From Notospermus geniculatus (Eukaryota; Nemertea; Pilidiophora; Heteronemertea; Lineidae), in contig NMRB01000117.1 of NCBI GenBank assembly GCA_002633025.1, positions 477,959 through 541,958 on the forward strand: a DNA stretch of 64,000 bases, given 5' to 3'. Below, in pieces: positions 1-11,556 of this stretch (its first letter is position 1; every line of letters begins with the position of its first letter). The position numbers and the translations under genes were made by a program. The notes under the pieces are model-generated. The model saw nothing but the letters and a program-made list of their open reading frames with translations, was not told where the DNA came from and ran no database searches.

Positions 1-89
1 CCGCCTGCATGCCGGGAAGACACGACATACTGCATGCCGTCAAAGGCGTCTGGTGGTCATTTGGAGTATACTACACCGTTCTTCTTTAG

Positions 90-377
90 GAAACATCTTT
101 AAATGTGCTCTCCATGGAGGTCGATACATTACACCATCATCCAAAGCAGTTGAGGTGTGCAAGTTCTGTGGCTATGATGACGTCGCCACAGAAACTGAAC
201 TGGCGGCCGCACATAGGAAAGGCTATGACTACTGCTCATGCGGCTGGGTAAAAAAAGGAAGAGGCTTTGTCGGGCGGTACCCGATTAACAAACCCAGATG
301 GGGGTGTGGATACCAAAGGCCAAGCTTGAGATGGTGTACATGGACATCGCGATGGGATGTCTACTGCATAAAGAGAG
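90..377 (+). CDS. Link-module exon, partial gene running in from the left edge
   Basis: This exon lies between a polypyrimidine acceptor (TTCTTTAG ending at 89) and a donor GTAAAT at 378. It is open throughout, starts with two bases and ends with one base of a split codon, so it is a symmetric phase 1-1 module exon. The translation has the Link (Xlink) pattern: GGRYITPSSKAVEVC, then ATETELAAAHRKGYDYC, CGW, YPINKPRWGCG and finally WDVYC, which supplies the four conserved cysteines. Link modules bind hyaluronan or related glycosaminoglycans in extracellular or membrane proteins such as TSG-6, stabilins and link proteins. Upstream exons lie outside the window. I found no following exon before the next gene, so this could be the last recognisable piece of a gene or an isolated fragment. 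The domain call is firm; the parent gene is unknown. Confidence 0.75.
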
Positions 378-2058
378 GTAAATATGTAACGTTACAAACA
401 ATGCTTTCCTAAAAAACATCGAGGATGGGTTATACGGGTAATCGTTATTGCCAGCATTTTGTTAGTCTCGCGCAGCCAGCCGTTTTTCGGCGGTGTTGCT
501 CTCCAGTTTCGCAACAGTAGCTGACGCATTTATTAACAGGTTGTTGATAGGTTTATCTCGGCTTAGTGGCTGGAAGCGTCGGCTTTTTCATTGATGAAGG
601 CCCAAAATGTGACATTTCTTCTTTTGTTTCTAATTCCAGGCATCTAATGCAATGACTGATGAATCATGAAGTAAAAGTTGTTATGAAATTTGTGCCCTCT
701 GCAACCTGCTCGTTTATGAATTGGTTGGCTCGAAATCAAAATATTTGGACTGTCATAAATAAATTAACACTAAAGCTAGGAATCCACCATTGATTTCAAG
801 CTGATTTTGCATTGCTACTTGCTTTGCAACTGGGTTGCGTTGCAACTGGGCACTCGATCGCCGTAGTGGACTCGCTAGACGTGATTTCCACCAATGGCGA
901 AGATGTGGCCAATTTTAGTCGGCAATCGGTCGGCGACCGGTGTGTCAGTTCCTTGCGATCGTATTCAATCGCAGGTAGCAGGTTGCAAAGCAAGTCGCAA
1001 CGCAGAAAATCAGCAGTGGATTCCTATAGCTTTACCGATACGCGCAATGCCAAATGCGGGTCATGCAGATGATTCCAGATAGGCCCTACTAGGAAATAGG
1101 GTCTTCAATAGGATGATCGATGTTGCTGATATCTGTGCCAGAGACATCTGGATTTTCTGACAACAACATGAGCAAGCCGAGAATGTCCCATCTTGTCTTT
1201 TTTAGATTGAAAGACCATGCTTATTCTTGGGTCACTTCACAAGAGATTCCAATCCAACGAAGGATTAGGATTAAAATTAGGATTAGGATTAGCTTTTGCT
1301 ATATAGGTTGGGAAAAAAAGTTGGTCGTAATGGATATATCAGTTGGGAAAAAGAATTCGCGCCCGGGCGTTGCAATCCCTCGCCGGGGGTTTCTCGCGGG
1401 GTAAACCGGTATCCAGTTCCACCGTGCAGCACGTTAGGAACTGGTGTCGGGGTCCGCCATACCGGAAGTGTGGTCGGAATTCCTACCAGGCAGGATGCGC
1501 GCGCATCAGTTAGCAGACCTGTACATCATGCCTACATCGTGTACATCTGTGTGCAGCGCTCTAACGGCAAGCTACAGCAGTCGAAATGAGATAGCAGGGT
1601 GGCTTCTTCAACGGACTATCCCCAGGATGTTTAGCTAATGACACAAAACATCGCTGGGATAGGTCACTGAGTGTTTATCTCGCTGACATTCGTTGCACTA
1701 CCTCGCTGAATGTTCGAAGCGAGAAATGTTGGACGCCAGACGCCATTTTGGAAACTTGGCTTCTTTGGGGAATACCTGCTGCCGATACGTCATCAGAGAA
1801 GATTCGTATTCTGATTGGACGTATTCGGACGAATCACAGCCAGAATCAAGAGGGCGACAGTAGTCTCTTAAATCGTCAGATGTAGAGACTACTCTGTGGT
1901 CTACTCGCGGGGTTTCTCGATGCCGCCGCCCGCTGCATATGGATGACGTCATCAAGAGACTCGTCGCTCTCCGATGTTCTCAGCATGCTCAGAGAATCGA
2001 GAATACGCCAATTGGCAGATAAACACTTTCCCACACAACTAACTGCACAACATGCACA
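378..2058. other. Region without a recognised gene; likely upstream region of the next gene
   Basis: I see no credible exon here. A short run of an AGGATT-like hexamer lies at about 1257-1291. The last few hundred bases are richer in CpG and hold a consensus CRE at 1944-1951, which fits a promoter for the gene starting at 2059. The several open frames of 60-100 codons overlap one another on both strands, and I do not recognise a domain in any of them. Confidence 0.5.
1944..1951. promoter_or_regulatory. Palindromic CRE-like site TGACGTCA
   Basis: A perfect TGACGTCA, the consensus for CREB/ATF factors, lies 108 bp upstream of the start codon at 2059. Position and neighbourhood fit a core promoter element, but use in vivo is inferred only. 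Confidence 0.4.
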
Positions 2059-5000
2059 ATGGCTGTTAGTGTTGAGGAGCAGCCGTCACTCGCACATAAA
2101 ATGCAAGATTTGCAATATGAGGAGGTGGTTCAACATGTTGAACAAGTTATTACGGACGATCGCAAGTTCCCCTCCCCCGGTGACGGTGCAAAATACCTCG
2201 TTTCATCGTTTTGTTCGACTGTGGACGACCTTTGGGATCTGCTGAAGCCATGCAAAAACAAGTGTTGTAGCCACTCAAGAGCATCATTATTTCACTGCCC
2301 CCTCTGCGACCCTCGTCGTTACAAACCTACGAAGAGGGCAAAGGTCAGGCAACACCTCATCTCCAGTCACTTCAATAAACGAATAGGTGGTGACACTGCT
2401 TCAAACCCGAATGGTAAAACCAATTTCTGACGTCAGTTCCTGAAGTGAAATCATGAAATAGGCCTGAGGCCTAGCCTAGGCACGGTGTGTCAGAGGCGTT
2501 CGAAGTCTGGAAGATCATGGGAGCAAGAAGGATGGAATAAGTCTGCCTGCCTGGCTCCCATGATCTTCCAGATTCTGAGCAGATGTAGGCCTACCAGATG
2601 TAGGCCTAGGCCGGTAGGCCTAACTGTAAACTGGTGATTTCGGCCCACACTCAGTGATTTAGGCCCGGTGATTTAGGCCCCAGTTCAGTTGGTGCCAAAT
2701 TACCATTCGGCCCTGTGTCAATTAGTTTAGCTGGTTACTATTAGGCTACGTCGCAGAATAAGAATTAAAATTTATTTATTAATAAGACAAACATTGGTTT
2801 TTAGTTTGATAGATAACGATATGAACATATCATGGAAGACATACATTTTTGCCATGACGCCATGAGCGATGCGTAACTTCAAACTTGTCTGAATAAAAGA
2901 ATAAACTCATACATTTTTTATGATGAAAAGGGCCTAGCCTAGGCCTAATCAAAATTGTTTTTTTTCAAGGGGGGACAAAGGCTGGGCATAAAGTAGGCCC
3001 CTATTAGGCCTAGGCCCTACGCCTGATGGTGAATTATGGTCGGGCCGAAATCACCGGGCCGAATTCACCGTGGGCCGAAATCACATGAAATCGCCTAGGC
3101 CAACCTGCAGGCGAGGTTAAACATGGCGGTCTCCCACTGTCATCCCGATTTGTAGTTTCGTCCTTTTAAGTGTCATTTTTCTGCTCTTAATCGCCGGAAT
3201 AATCCGGCTTAATCCGGAATAACACGGAATCACACGTTTTGATTGACTCCATGTATCTAGGCAAGGCCCCTATAACTGAGTGACTCCTTCATGTCCTGCT
3301 CTCCACAAAAAGCCAGTTTCCTGTGGACTTGGATTATGCTTTTAATTCATGTAGGCCTATTTAGGGCATTTTGGGGGAGTTGGCCAAGGCTCTGTTATGC
3401 AGATTGATGATTATAACATGTATAAGGCCTACATCTATGTGGTGATGACCTCTGATCATGATACGACAGTACGATGTGCTGGTATATTAAATTCGATTAT
3501 TTTAATTGGTCTCCCATATCATCACTCAGCCTGGGTGAATCTTGGCCATTAGTACACATGTTAGCGTAGGACTATGATACCAATGACTAAGATGCCAGGA
3601 GACCCTATCTGGCATAGGCCTATTTATTCGATCATCATGATACTACCGGTAAGGCCTATCAGAATAAATGTTGTGTTGCTGGTGGCATCCAAAATAAATT
3701 TCAGGGTCGGACGGTCGGAAGGAAATTTTATTTTTTCTCACTAAGATACTGTAGTACGCTAGACATTGGTAGGTATTACACCAGAGCACATGTTGCTTTG
3801 TTTGTAAGCAAACCGCATGACTTCATTGTGCAGGACATTTCTGGATAGCCAACCCACATCAAATCCACAATCATCTGCACAACGACATTGATAGGGAAGC
3901 AAAAAAGACTTTATTAATATGTGGCCAAATGAAAACGGTGGTTTTTCCTAGTTTTTTTGGCATGAGTTTATTGTTTGAAAAATCCAGGGTCGGAGGGTCG
4001 GCGAGGTTTTCGTAGGGTCGGTTGGGCGACCAGCAACACAACATTAATTTTTTTAGGCCTAATCAATCACCGACATATACCGGTAAGAGGAAAATCTAGG
4101 ATTGTTTATTTTGCTTCTCAGCGACAAAATTCAAGGTATCCTGCTCTAATTCTTACAACTCTTCCAGGCTTGTATTCAGTGCCTTGTTTCTTGGACACAT
4201 GTGATAGGAAAGGCCGACATTTCCACTGCACAGTATGTTATAAAACCTTGATGCGTAAAAAAGATGCAGATTGGCATATTGAAAGATGTCGAAATCCTCT
4301 GATAGCTCCGAATCATCCTGGAAAAGGCGACGAGCATGATCATGATTACAGGTTGGTCAGTTAATAAGTTTAAGGGTCTGGGTCAGTGTGCTTGTGTCGA
4401 TTAGATCTGGCTGTCAGGTGAGCCCAAGTTTGAAAATGATCTGACGCTCCGATTCATGAATTCACTTTGCCGCTTGGTTCTTTCATTAATTAGATTACCA
4501 GTAATCCACACTCTGTGGATTTCACACATTCTGACATTTCAAAGTCAATGAACAGATGAAGGAAGGTTTCATCAGTCAACGGGTAAAGAAGGGAAATATT
4601 TGTTTTAATCTGTTCCAGTGTATATATTCCAAAGAATGAGCCAGAATCCGATGATGACCACTCTAATGTATCTGATAATGATGAGGATGTCCACCAGGCG
4701 CTGGAGATAGGGATGCAGGATGTTGAACTTGTCGGATTTGGTGAAGCACAGTAAGTCAAATGGATAATGTTAACAGATCGTTCAACATTTTGAAGTTTTA
4801 CGTTAACTGACTGTCAAAATGATGGGTATGAGATTTGTTGTGCTAAAAGGTGCAATAAACTTAAAGGAGCATGATATTGAATCTCAAATGCGTTAATATT
4901 TGACTGCTGACACAGAGGGAGCCACCTAGTGGCAGGAAGAGGAACTACAAAAATGCATTACAAAGGACATAGTAAATTGGGTCAATTCACCGACAACCGA

Positions 5001-6939
5001 TGTAGTTAGTTCCTGGGTTGGAGAGTGGCGCGGTGGCACCAGCTGTCAAGAAAAAGTGGCAATACTGTGATCCTTTAATTTGAATTTGATAAGTGGATTC
5101 TCACAGCTTATAGACAGTTGAGTGGTTCTCTGGGCTGTCCTATGGTTGTTCTTTAGACAAGTTTGACCTGCATCAAGACGTCAATTTGAAAGAGATCTGT
5201 GTTGAATTTTACCTGATTCTCTTGCAGACCTGTTGGGACCATCTCATCTGCTTCTACTGCCAACGAGTGAGTATGTGTATGGTAATAAGACAAAGAAGTC
5301 AAATTGGTGATTCAGCCATCAGTCAGTCAACGACAAGCTTGTTTAGTTTTCATGTCCATATTTGGTCTTTTCATTTTCAGCATAGAAATATTAATGGAGG
5401 CAGCTCAACAGACGGATGATCCCACAAAGTGCTCAAGTCAAGGTCAGCGCAAGATCCAAGTCAGTTTTTCAAATGCTGACAATGAACCCAAACAAGAGTA
5501 AGTTTGTGAACTCAGGTCGCTATTGGTTAATGCTAAATGAGCTTTTTGTTTGAGGTCCTGAGCAAGGTTTTGCAAAGAAACTGAGGTGATGATGTAACAT
5601 GAAAGGAATGCTAGAAATCAAGAAAAATGTACAGAATGAAATTGCTTTTGATGCGTTCAATGCCTGTAACTAAATAATACACATGCCAATATTTCATCTT
5701 TCATTCAGGATGCAGTTACTCATTGGCTCAGATGGTAACACTTATGCAGTAACCCCATCAACAGATTCATTAACTCGGAGTTCATCTGGGAATTTGGCCA
5801 CCAGCTCAAAGACATCTCGTGCCACACCCAGCCAACGGAAACGAAGTTCACCTTCAAAAACAAGGCAGGTGACAGAAGAGAGGATCTCGGTGCCTGATAT
5901 GCCATTGGAGTATGTATCAAATAGTTTGTTCATGCTGGCTGCCATTTTGTGAAATCCTGTGTGGAGAACATCTAGTTTTTACCTAGGTGTCCTGTTGAAA
6001 TGCTATCATCATGTCAAACATTTATGGTACGATTTCTTATCTCTCAAGGTTAATTTCACTGATGGAATCTTCCAATCTGACGTCACCAGCGAGACCAGTT
6101 CCTTCTCATGTACCACCTCCAGCAAAGAAACCAAGAAGAAAGTTTCACTCGGAGGAGGAAAGAAAATCAGCTAGGCGGGAAAAGGCAAAAAAATATTATA
6201 AAAAGAATATGCGGATTGAAATAGGAAGTAGTATTGATGCGTGGGAAAGACAGAGGAAACGTGATGGCTTCACCAGCCAGCATGAATTCATCAAGCATCT
6301 GTTGGCAATCCATGACAAATACTGCTCATTCAAACATCAGCCATTGGTGTAAGTCTGTTTATACATATTTACTAGTCATTGCTGTAAGATAAGCCGGGCA
6401 TTATTTCCATCAAATCTTGACAAGATCGAGTGAACTTATAGACACTGCAATTCCAATATCATACCTATCAGGTGAAATATTTTGATATTGTTCTGGTGAG
6501 CAGGAGGAGGACCACCATGCCACTTGCTAGGTCTTGGTACATGTAGTATCGAGAGTCGTAATGGTATGATTGTATATTTCATATTCTTAAGTCCCATTGT
6601 TTCTTGTAGCGGCATGGCTCAAGGCAGAACAGGCTCGACTCACCAGGACATTCGAGATCCAGCTACGAGCAGTCATAGCACATCTCCAGGTCAAGTTAAT
6701 ACAAGTGTATATATTGTTATTAAGTAAGTTTTATCATCATTTCGCTGTTCTCACAAAATGACATGGGGTGTATTGGATTGCCAATCGGGTTGTCTTTCTC
6801 AGCAAAACTTCAACACTTGCAAAGTTACTGGATTTGGTTCATCTCTGGTTTTGAATTTCAAAATATTTCTTTCAGAAATGAGCCAGGAACTCCCGCAGGT
6901 GGTGATAGTGGGAATAGTTCAACATTCAGAGTGATGTGA
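2059..6939 (+). CDS. Nine-exon gene, uncharacterised protein with zinc-finger-like CxxC motifs (501 aa)
   Basis: Exons: 2059-2413, 4168-4351, 4619-4750, 5228-5266, 5381-5497, 5709-5909, 6049-6348, 6610-6723, 6876-6939. These sum to 1506 nt and end in TGA. The ATG has a good context (A at -3, G at +4). Residues about 77-107 carry FHCPLC followed by HLISSH, and about 126-150 carry FHCTVC then HIERC, both C2H2-like zinc-finger candidates. An acidic Ser/Asp-rich linker follows (about 180-225). Near residues 360-450 is a basic segment (KKPRRKF, EEERKSARREKAKKYYKK) then RIEIGSSIDAWERQRKRDGF and HEFIKHLLAIHDKYC. That last block resembles a segment I have seen in uncharacterised fish and marine-invertebrate proteins (something like IGxxxxRW followed by a helix). 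A nuclear, nucleic-acid-binding role is inference. All introns after exon 2 are in the same phase. The acceptor at 6048 is a less common AAG. Confidence 0.72.
2507..2571. repeat. Inverted repeat, 18-bp perfect arms
   Basis: Arms 2507-2524 and 2554-2571 are exact reverse complements (core GGAAGATCATGGGAGC) with a 29-bp loop. It lies in intron 1 of the zinc-finger-like gene. It may be a small fold-back transposon relic. Confidence 0.6.
2634..3084. mobile_element. MITE-like element with 15-bp perfect terminal inverted repeats
   Basis: GTGATTTCGGCCCAC at 2634-2648 is an exact inverted match of 3070-3084, giving a 451-bp element in intron 1. Inside each end the same motif recurs in shorter variants (GTGATTTAGGCCC twice on the left, GGGCCGAATTCACC-type on the right), so each terminus is made of subterminal repeats. 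No open frame for a transposase is present, so it would be non-autonomous. Superfamily unknown. Confidence 0.5.
3667..4045. mobile_element. MITE-like element with 17-bp perfect terminal inverted repeats
   Basis: Arms 3667-3683 and 4029-4045 (AATGTTGTGTTGCTGGT) are exact reverse complements, giving a 379-bp element in intron 1, about 120 bp before exon 2. Internally, motifs of the type CAGGGTCGGACGGTCGG recur near both ends. No coding capacity is seen and no target duplication is obvious. Confidence 0.5.
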
Positions 6940-7217
6940 AAATGATGGTAGCATTGCGCAAAAGACGGGAGTTCACCAGAACAGGATCTGTATGATCAGA
7001 ACATGTATGATCAGAACATGAGTTCTCATAAACATTTTATATTTGCCCATAATACTGTTCTTTATTTCTTTAGATTTATGACATCATCATCTCTTCATAT
7101 TTGTTTGCTTAAAACTTGTTAATCGGAAACATAGTTGATCAACGAGGGAATAAATATGATCAATTTTGACCTTGTCATTTGACCTTGTTATATTATTGCT
7201 AATGTGGTAGGTAGGAT

Positions 7218-7897
7218 GCTTAATGCCAATTTCCTCCGCAAGGTGACGCCTCCACGATGTTCTGGCTTACACCTTTGCCCCCAAGCTAAACTATTCCGCA
7301 GCGTGGAACTATTAAAGATTGACGTCATATCCAAGATGGCCGCGTCCATGGAACCCTCGACTCGCGTGAAAAAAATCACATTTAAGTGTTTTGTTGTCCT
7401 TTCAACGACCAGTTCCACGACATTCGCACTTTTCGTGGACCAAAGTGCACGTCAGACGGTAGAAGGTGATAAATAATAGGCTACTTTCCCATAGCCCACA
7501 GTGTGTGAACGGCTTCCTTCACGTACATCCTACGTACATCCATGACATCCATTTTGAATTTGACAGAACAAACCCACGTGCTATTGTTTACCAACCACAT
7601 GTCACTCAAAATCGGAACATTCTGATTGGTTGCTGGCCGGTTTACGCCGCCATGTAGTGCCCTTGCACGGAAAAATAGTGCGCCATTTAGAACGCGATAA
7701 ATTGCAAAATATATTGGTTCTGATCAAAATTCTTTTCTAAATAGACATGTTTTAAGTTATCAAGTTAATTTGACGAAAATTAAAGTGATTTTAAACGTTA
7801 TAAATATGACCTGCGCTAAAGCGCAGGGTGATGAGGGTGCTTGGTGGCAAAGGTGTAAGCCTGGCGTCACCGTGCGGAGGAAATTGGCTTAATGCAA
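7218..7897. mobile_element. Putative 0.7-kb non-autonomous DNA element with long terminal inverted repeats
   Basis: The segment about 7224-7286 (GCCAATTTCCTCCGCA, GTGACGCC, GGCTTACACCTTTGCC) is found again in inverted orientation at about 7837-7887, with a short indel between the blocks. The ends are approximate. The body holds a CRE half (TGACGTCAT near 7320) and a YY1-like CAAGATGGCCGC just after it, so it could also supply promoter activity. It has no transposase frame. Confidence 0.45.
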
Positions 7898-8447
7898 CAT
7901 AAGATGGTCAAATATTAGGTCATCAAATATTTCGTCAGATTTCCTGAGTGTTGTTAAAAAGGTGTACACCGGTACATGTGGTTATACATTGGCTCATATC
8001 CGTAGCTATATATGCCTTGAGAAAAGCTTGAAAGGGTACCGGTAATGTGGTGTCGTATTTTAATCCTGGTAATTGAGGATTTGTATGTGTTTGACAATCT
8101 TTTGTGTGATTTTGAATTAATGAGGTCATTAATGGCGTGTCACTCTTTGGAAGAGGAGCTTCTTGACTGTGCTTTTGTCTGCTTGTCTACAGCTAGGCCT
8201 CTGTTTGACATAAAGGACGTCAAGGCTCAGTGAAGGTGTCCCCTAAACAAGCTAGGCCTAATGTATTCGGAGGACAATTTTGTCCACTACTGTACAAGGC
8301 AAACATGGGACAAAACTCCCATCTCCCTCGAGGACTTGGTATACCGGTACTTAGGACGTCATGACCTCATGCGCAGTCCCTTATGGCTTCCTGCCATGGA
8401 GGATTAATCTATAAAAAAGTCATTCGACCAAGTTTGTTTATTAGAAA

Positions 8448-8585
8448 CAGGGCCGTAGGGGGGCGAGGGGGGCAGTTGCCCCCCTGAGCCAACCAAAAAA
8501 CGTGATTTTCATGCGGATTTTGGGCAAAAAACGGCAAAAAGAGGTCTGCTGCCCCCCCTGGACCGAAAAGTTAAATACGGCCCTG
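8448..8585. mobile_element. Short hAT-like element, CAGGGCCGTA termini
   Basis: CAGGGCCGTA at 8448-8457 is mirrored by TACGGCCCTG at 8576-8585, and the interior is G/C-run rich (GGGGGGC..., CCCCCCC). CAGGG ends are typical of hAT non-autonomous elements. The flanks share AGAAA but no exact 8-bp duplication. Confidence 0.45.
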
Positions 8586-9048
8586 AGAAAGACTGGCATG
8601 TTTGTTTGCTTTCTGAAATTTCTAATATTTGCGTTTGGGGATCATCTATCGAGGTCGGTACTTGAATCAAAACACATTTTGGTGATTTGCATCTGATATA
8701 TTTATTCAACGATGAAAGTGCTGAATTGAAGGAGAGTGAGTGAGATGAAAGGTTACAAACACCATGGAGTTATTCTCTAATAGCTCCATGCTAATACTGA
8801 AAACTAGCACTCAAAACGTCTGCGGTCATTTTATCCCTGACTACCTCCCTGGGTACACTGCTATTCCAATTCAAAAGCTCGCGGTGATGACATGCACAAC
8901 AAAACGAATTGCATCACCTGATATTTTGTCTCTTCAAACGAATTAAACATGAGGAAAACCCTTCCAGCCAACAATGACATCATGTTGCTGCGTTGTCCTG
9001 GTTCCTCAGGCTCCATACCAGATAAATGTACTGAATCTATGTATTAAG

Positions 9049-10590
9049 TCACTTGATAACCACTCCTGCTTTGACTTCGTTCTCCGGGCGCGTTTTCGAA
9101 GGTGGGTGAAATCCAGTCCTACTGACCGGCCTGGTTAATTTACCAGCATCAAAGGCTACATCACGAAGTTTCAATCCCAAAGGATCTTTCGAATCCACAG
9201 CTTTCTTACTCGTATTGTGAATTGACTCATTACTGCCCATAACAGGATCTAATTTATCCTTATTCAACAAAAAGGGTGAAAGATTCTGGAGTCGGCGTTT
9301 TCCGGTGGTGGCGCTACCTGGGGTTTTTTCACGTGTGTGTTTTTCCGTGTCGCCTTTTTGCCCTCTCTTTGAATCCTTCCCATCGCCGAGTAAGCTGGCG
9401 ACTTTTGCAATATTAATACTTCCGCGCCGTCCATGTTTCCCAAAGCTGCGGACGCTGGTCTTGTCAGAGAGGCTGGTGCTCTCCGAGGCCGACGGTGATG
9501 GCGCCCGATCCTGCTCCTCCGATTCGGCAGGATTCTCTTGCGGTAGTGGTTTCGGTGCTTGACGATAACTTGGTGAACACTGAACACCAAATTTCTTGTA
9601 AAGTATCCTAAATTCCTTCCTCCATGTGACTGCAGGGAGTTCATCGTTGCCAGAAAATGGACAGATCGATTGCGTTGGTTGGTTGTATTTATCGACGACA
9701 AAACAGTCGACAGGAGTCAGATTGAAGACTACCTCGGGGTCATTTCGTTTGTCGTAATCCTTCGCACTTCTGATGAGGGTAGCATTGTCGGGTTCAACAG
9801 GCAACACGGATTTCTTCAACTGAGAGTCGAGAAAATCCCGCATCGCTGTCGCCGGTCTCCTCAGCCGTCGTTGTGAGGAACTCCGTCTCAGCAATCCACT
9901 CCGAACCCGAGCTGACATTGACAGGGCCTTCGCAATCCTTCTTTTCGTTATTTCGCGCCATTCTTTGGCAGTTTTCAAGTGCACGTTATCTACGATCTCC
10001 TCATCTGCACCGCCCTCAGACACTAAAATATCACCGCATTCAAAGTGGCCTAGTTTTAAAGCTTGAATTAGCGGCGTCACACCAAATACATTGGCTTTAT
10101 CAACAGTCATGTTGAACTTCCTCATGCAACGCACTAATAGTTTCACAAGTTCCACGTTACCATTTTTAGCAGCATAAAAAAGCGGCGTATTTTGTTCTTT
10201 ATCACCTTGATTCAAATCGAAATCTATAGCACTGAGGAAGACACTCATCAATTCCACCCGTCCATAGATACAAGCATAGTGTGCTGCATTTAACCCCAGT
10301 TTATCGCGAAGACCGATTCTGGCTCCTTTCTCAACTAACGTCCTAGCCAGACCAACTCCCCAACTTTCATCCACAATGAAGGCACACAAACACAATCCAG
10401 TTTTACCACTTGCATCTCGTTCGTCCGGATCGGCGCCGAGGTCCAGAATGAACCGTACAAGTTTAAAATATCCTTGCTTTATCGTGCTACATACGTTTAA
10501 CACTTCCATATTGTTGAAGTCCAGTTTGCTGTTTTCTTCTAGATTGCCATTCCGCCGAAAATCTGCAAAGATATCTGCAAAATACTGCAT
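9049..10590 (-). CDS. Ankyrin-repeat protein, single exon (513 aa)
   Basis: Read on the minus strand, this is one uninterrupted frame ending in TGA at 9049. The open frame can be extended to 10644, but that codon is GTG; the first ATG is at 10590, and an in-frame stop lies just upstream. Ankyrin repeats fill about residues 25-205, with motifs such as LDLGADPDERDASGKTGL, LVEKGARIGLRDKLGLNAAH and NTPLFYAAKNGNVELVKLL. The middle holds a basic Arg/Ser stretch (RSGLLRRSSSQRRLRRP) and a compact block with ICPFSGNDELPAVTWRKEF. The C-terminal third is charged and Ser/Pro/Lys rich, probably disordered. Ankyrin repeats bind protein partners; the specific function is not recognisable. There is no signal peptide or membrane segment, so it is probably intracellular. 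An intronless gene of this size among intron-rich neighbours could be an old retrocopy. Confidence 0.8.
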   Translation of the reverse strand: MQYFADIFADFRRNGNLEENSKLDFNNMEVLNVCSTIKQGYFKLVRFILDLGADPDERDASGKTGLCLCAFIVDESWGVGLARTLVEKGARIGLRDKLGLNAAHYACIYGRVELMSVFLSAIDFDLNQGDKEQNTPLFYAAKNGNVELVKLLVRCMRKFNMTVDKANVFGVTPLIQALKLGHFECGDILVSEGGADEEIVDNVHLKTAKEWREITKRRIAKALSMSARVRSGLLRRSSSQRRLRRPATAMRDFLDSQLKKSVLPVEPDNATLIRSAKDYDKRNDPEVVFNLTPVDCFVVDKYNQPTQSICPFSGNDELPAVTWRKEFRILYKKFGVQCSPSYRQAPKPLPQENPAESEEQDRAPSPSASESTSLSDKTSVRSFGKHGRRGSINIAKVASLLGDGKDSKRGQKGDTEKHTREKTPGSATTGKRRLQNLSPFLLNKDKLDPVMGSNESIHNTSKKAVDSKDPLGLKLRDVAFDAGKLTRPVSRTGFHPPSKTRPENEVKAGVVIK

Positions 10591-11554
10591 CGTTTTCAGC
10601 AGCAACAAACGTTGAGTCCAATGAATATCGTTATCGTGAGACACCCGCGATCAGCGACCACAGAAATGTGTTGGTCTTATTGCACGACCAGGCATTGAAA
10701 TCCTTTTGGCTTTGTTTGCTTGTGTGGAACAAGTCAACTTTAATCTCTTTGGATGATTTATTATCACGATTGATTTAAAGATGGCGATGTGAGGTAACAT
10801 CTATTCACGACATGTTTGTCCGTAAAAGACCAATTACGATTAGAAACGCGTAGGTAATTCATGCCTGGCTAATGGTAGCTTTCCAGTGAAACGTTTTGGC
10901 AAAGTCATATTAGTTCGTTTGTCCTTTTAGCAATTATCCTTGACTGGACAAAGGCCTACCGTGTCTCTCCCCATTCTATCGGAGTTCAAGAGAAGAAAAA
11001 AATGTTCTTTCGCCCGCCAACAAGCTGACCAGCAGTTGGGAACGTCCGTCATGCCTAACAGACATCAGCCTGTGTAAGGCTACAAACTGGAGTGATTCCC
11101 ACGACGACGATCAGATCATAAGAGAATCCAGGTGCTTCGATCTTGCCAAAAAAAACTACATATACCTGTAAAACGGTCCAATAATCGTCAGAAATCGTCA
11201 CATCACATGATTTGTTGGTCGTTAGGCGGGTGATAAATTCATCCGTGCACTTGTTCGGTCCTCCGTTTCGTTACCGTTCATCCACCATTTCCCACTTTGT
11301 CGCAGTATGTGCGCTAACCTCCCAATAATATTTACGTGTCTAATGGCAGCACTCCGCAACCACGCAAAACGACTTCGGAAATCGAAATTAGAAACCAATA
11401 ATATTTCCTCTCCGCCTATAACTATTCAGAGGTCGCAACACGACATTCTGTTTACGGTCCACGTTGTTGCCTTGAGAGACTAAATCGTCGGCCACGACAG
11501 GTTTATGAGAGTATGGTGACAGATTAAAGACCTTTCATATTGAAACTGTACACT
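10591..11554. other. Intergenic stretch up to an assembly gap, no gene seen
   Basis: I see no exon, RNA gene or strong repeat. The first part should contain the promoter and 5' UTR of the ankyrin gene on the minus strand. Confidence 0.5.
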
Positions 11555-11555
11555 N
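11555..11555. other. Collapsed assembly gap (single N) cutting a GPCR gene
   Basis: To the right, the sequence is immediately homologous to the middle of the neighbouring GPCR gene; to the left it is not. So the 5' half of the first receptor is missing at the gap. Its true length cannot be seen. Confidence 0.8.
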
Positions 11556-11556
11556 T

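Noticed and set aside
1698-1955. 85-codon minus-strand frame upstream of the zinc-finger-like gene
   Set aside because: No recognisable domain, overlaps the likely promoter and has no splice or conservation support visible.
10591-10644. Longer N terminus for the ankyrin protein
   Set aside because: The extension begins with GTG and is preceded by an in-frame stop; the first ATG is at 10590.
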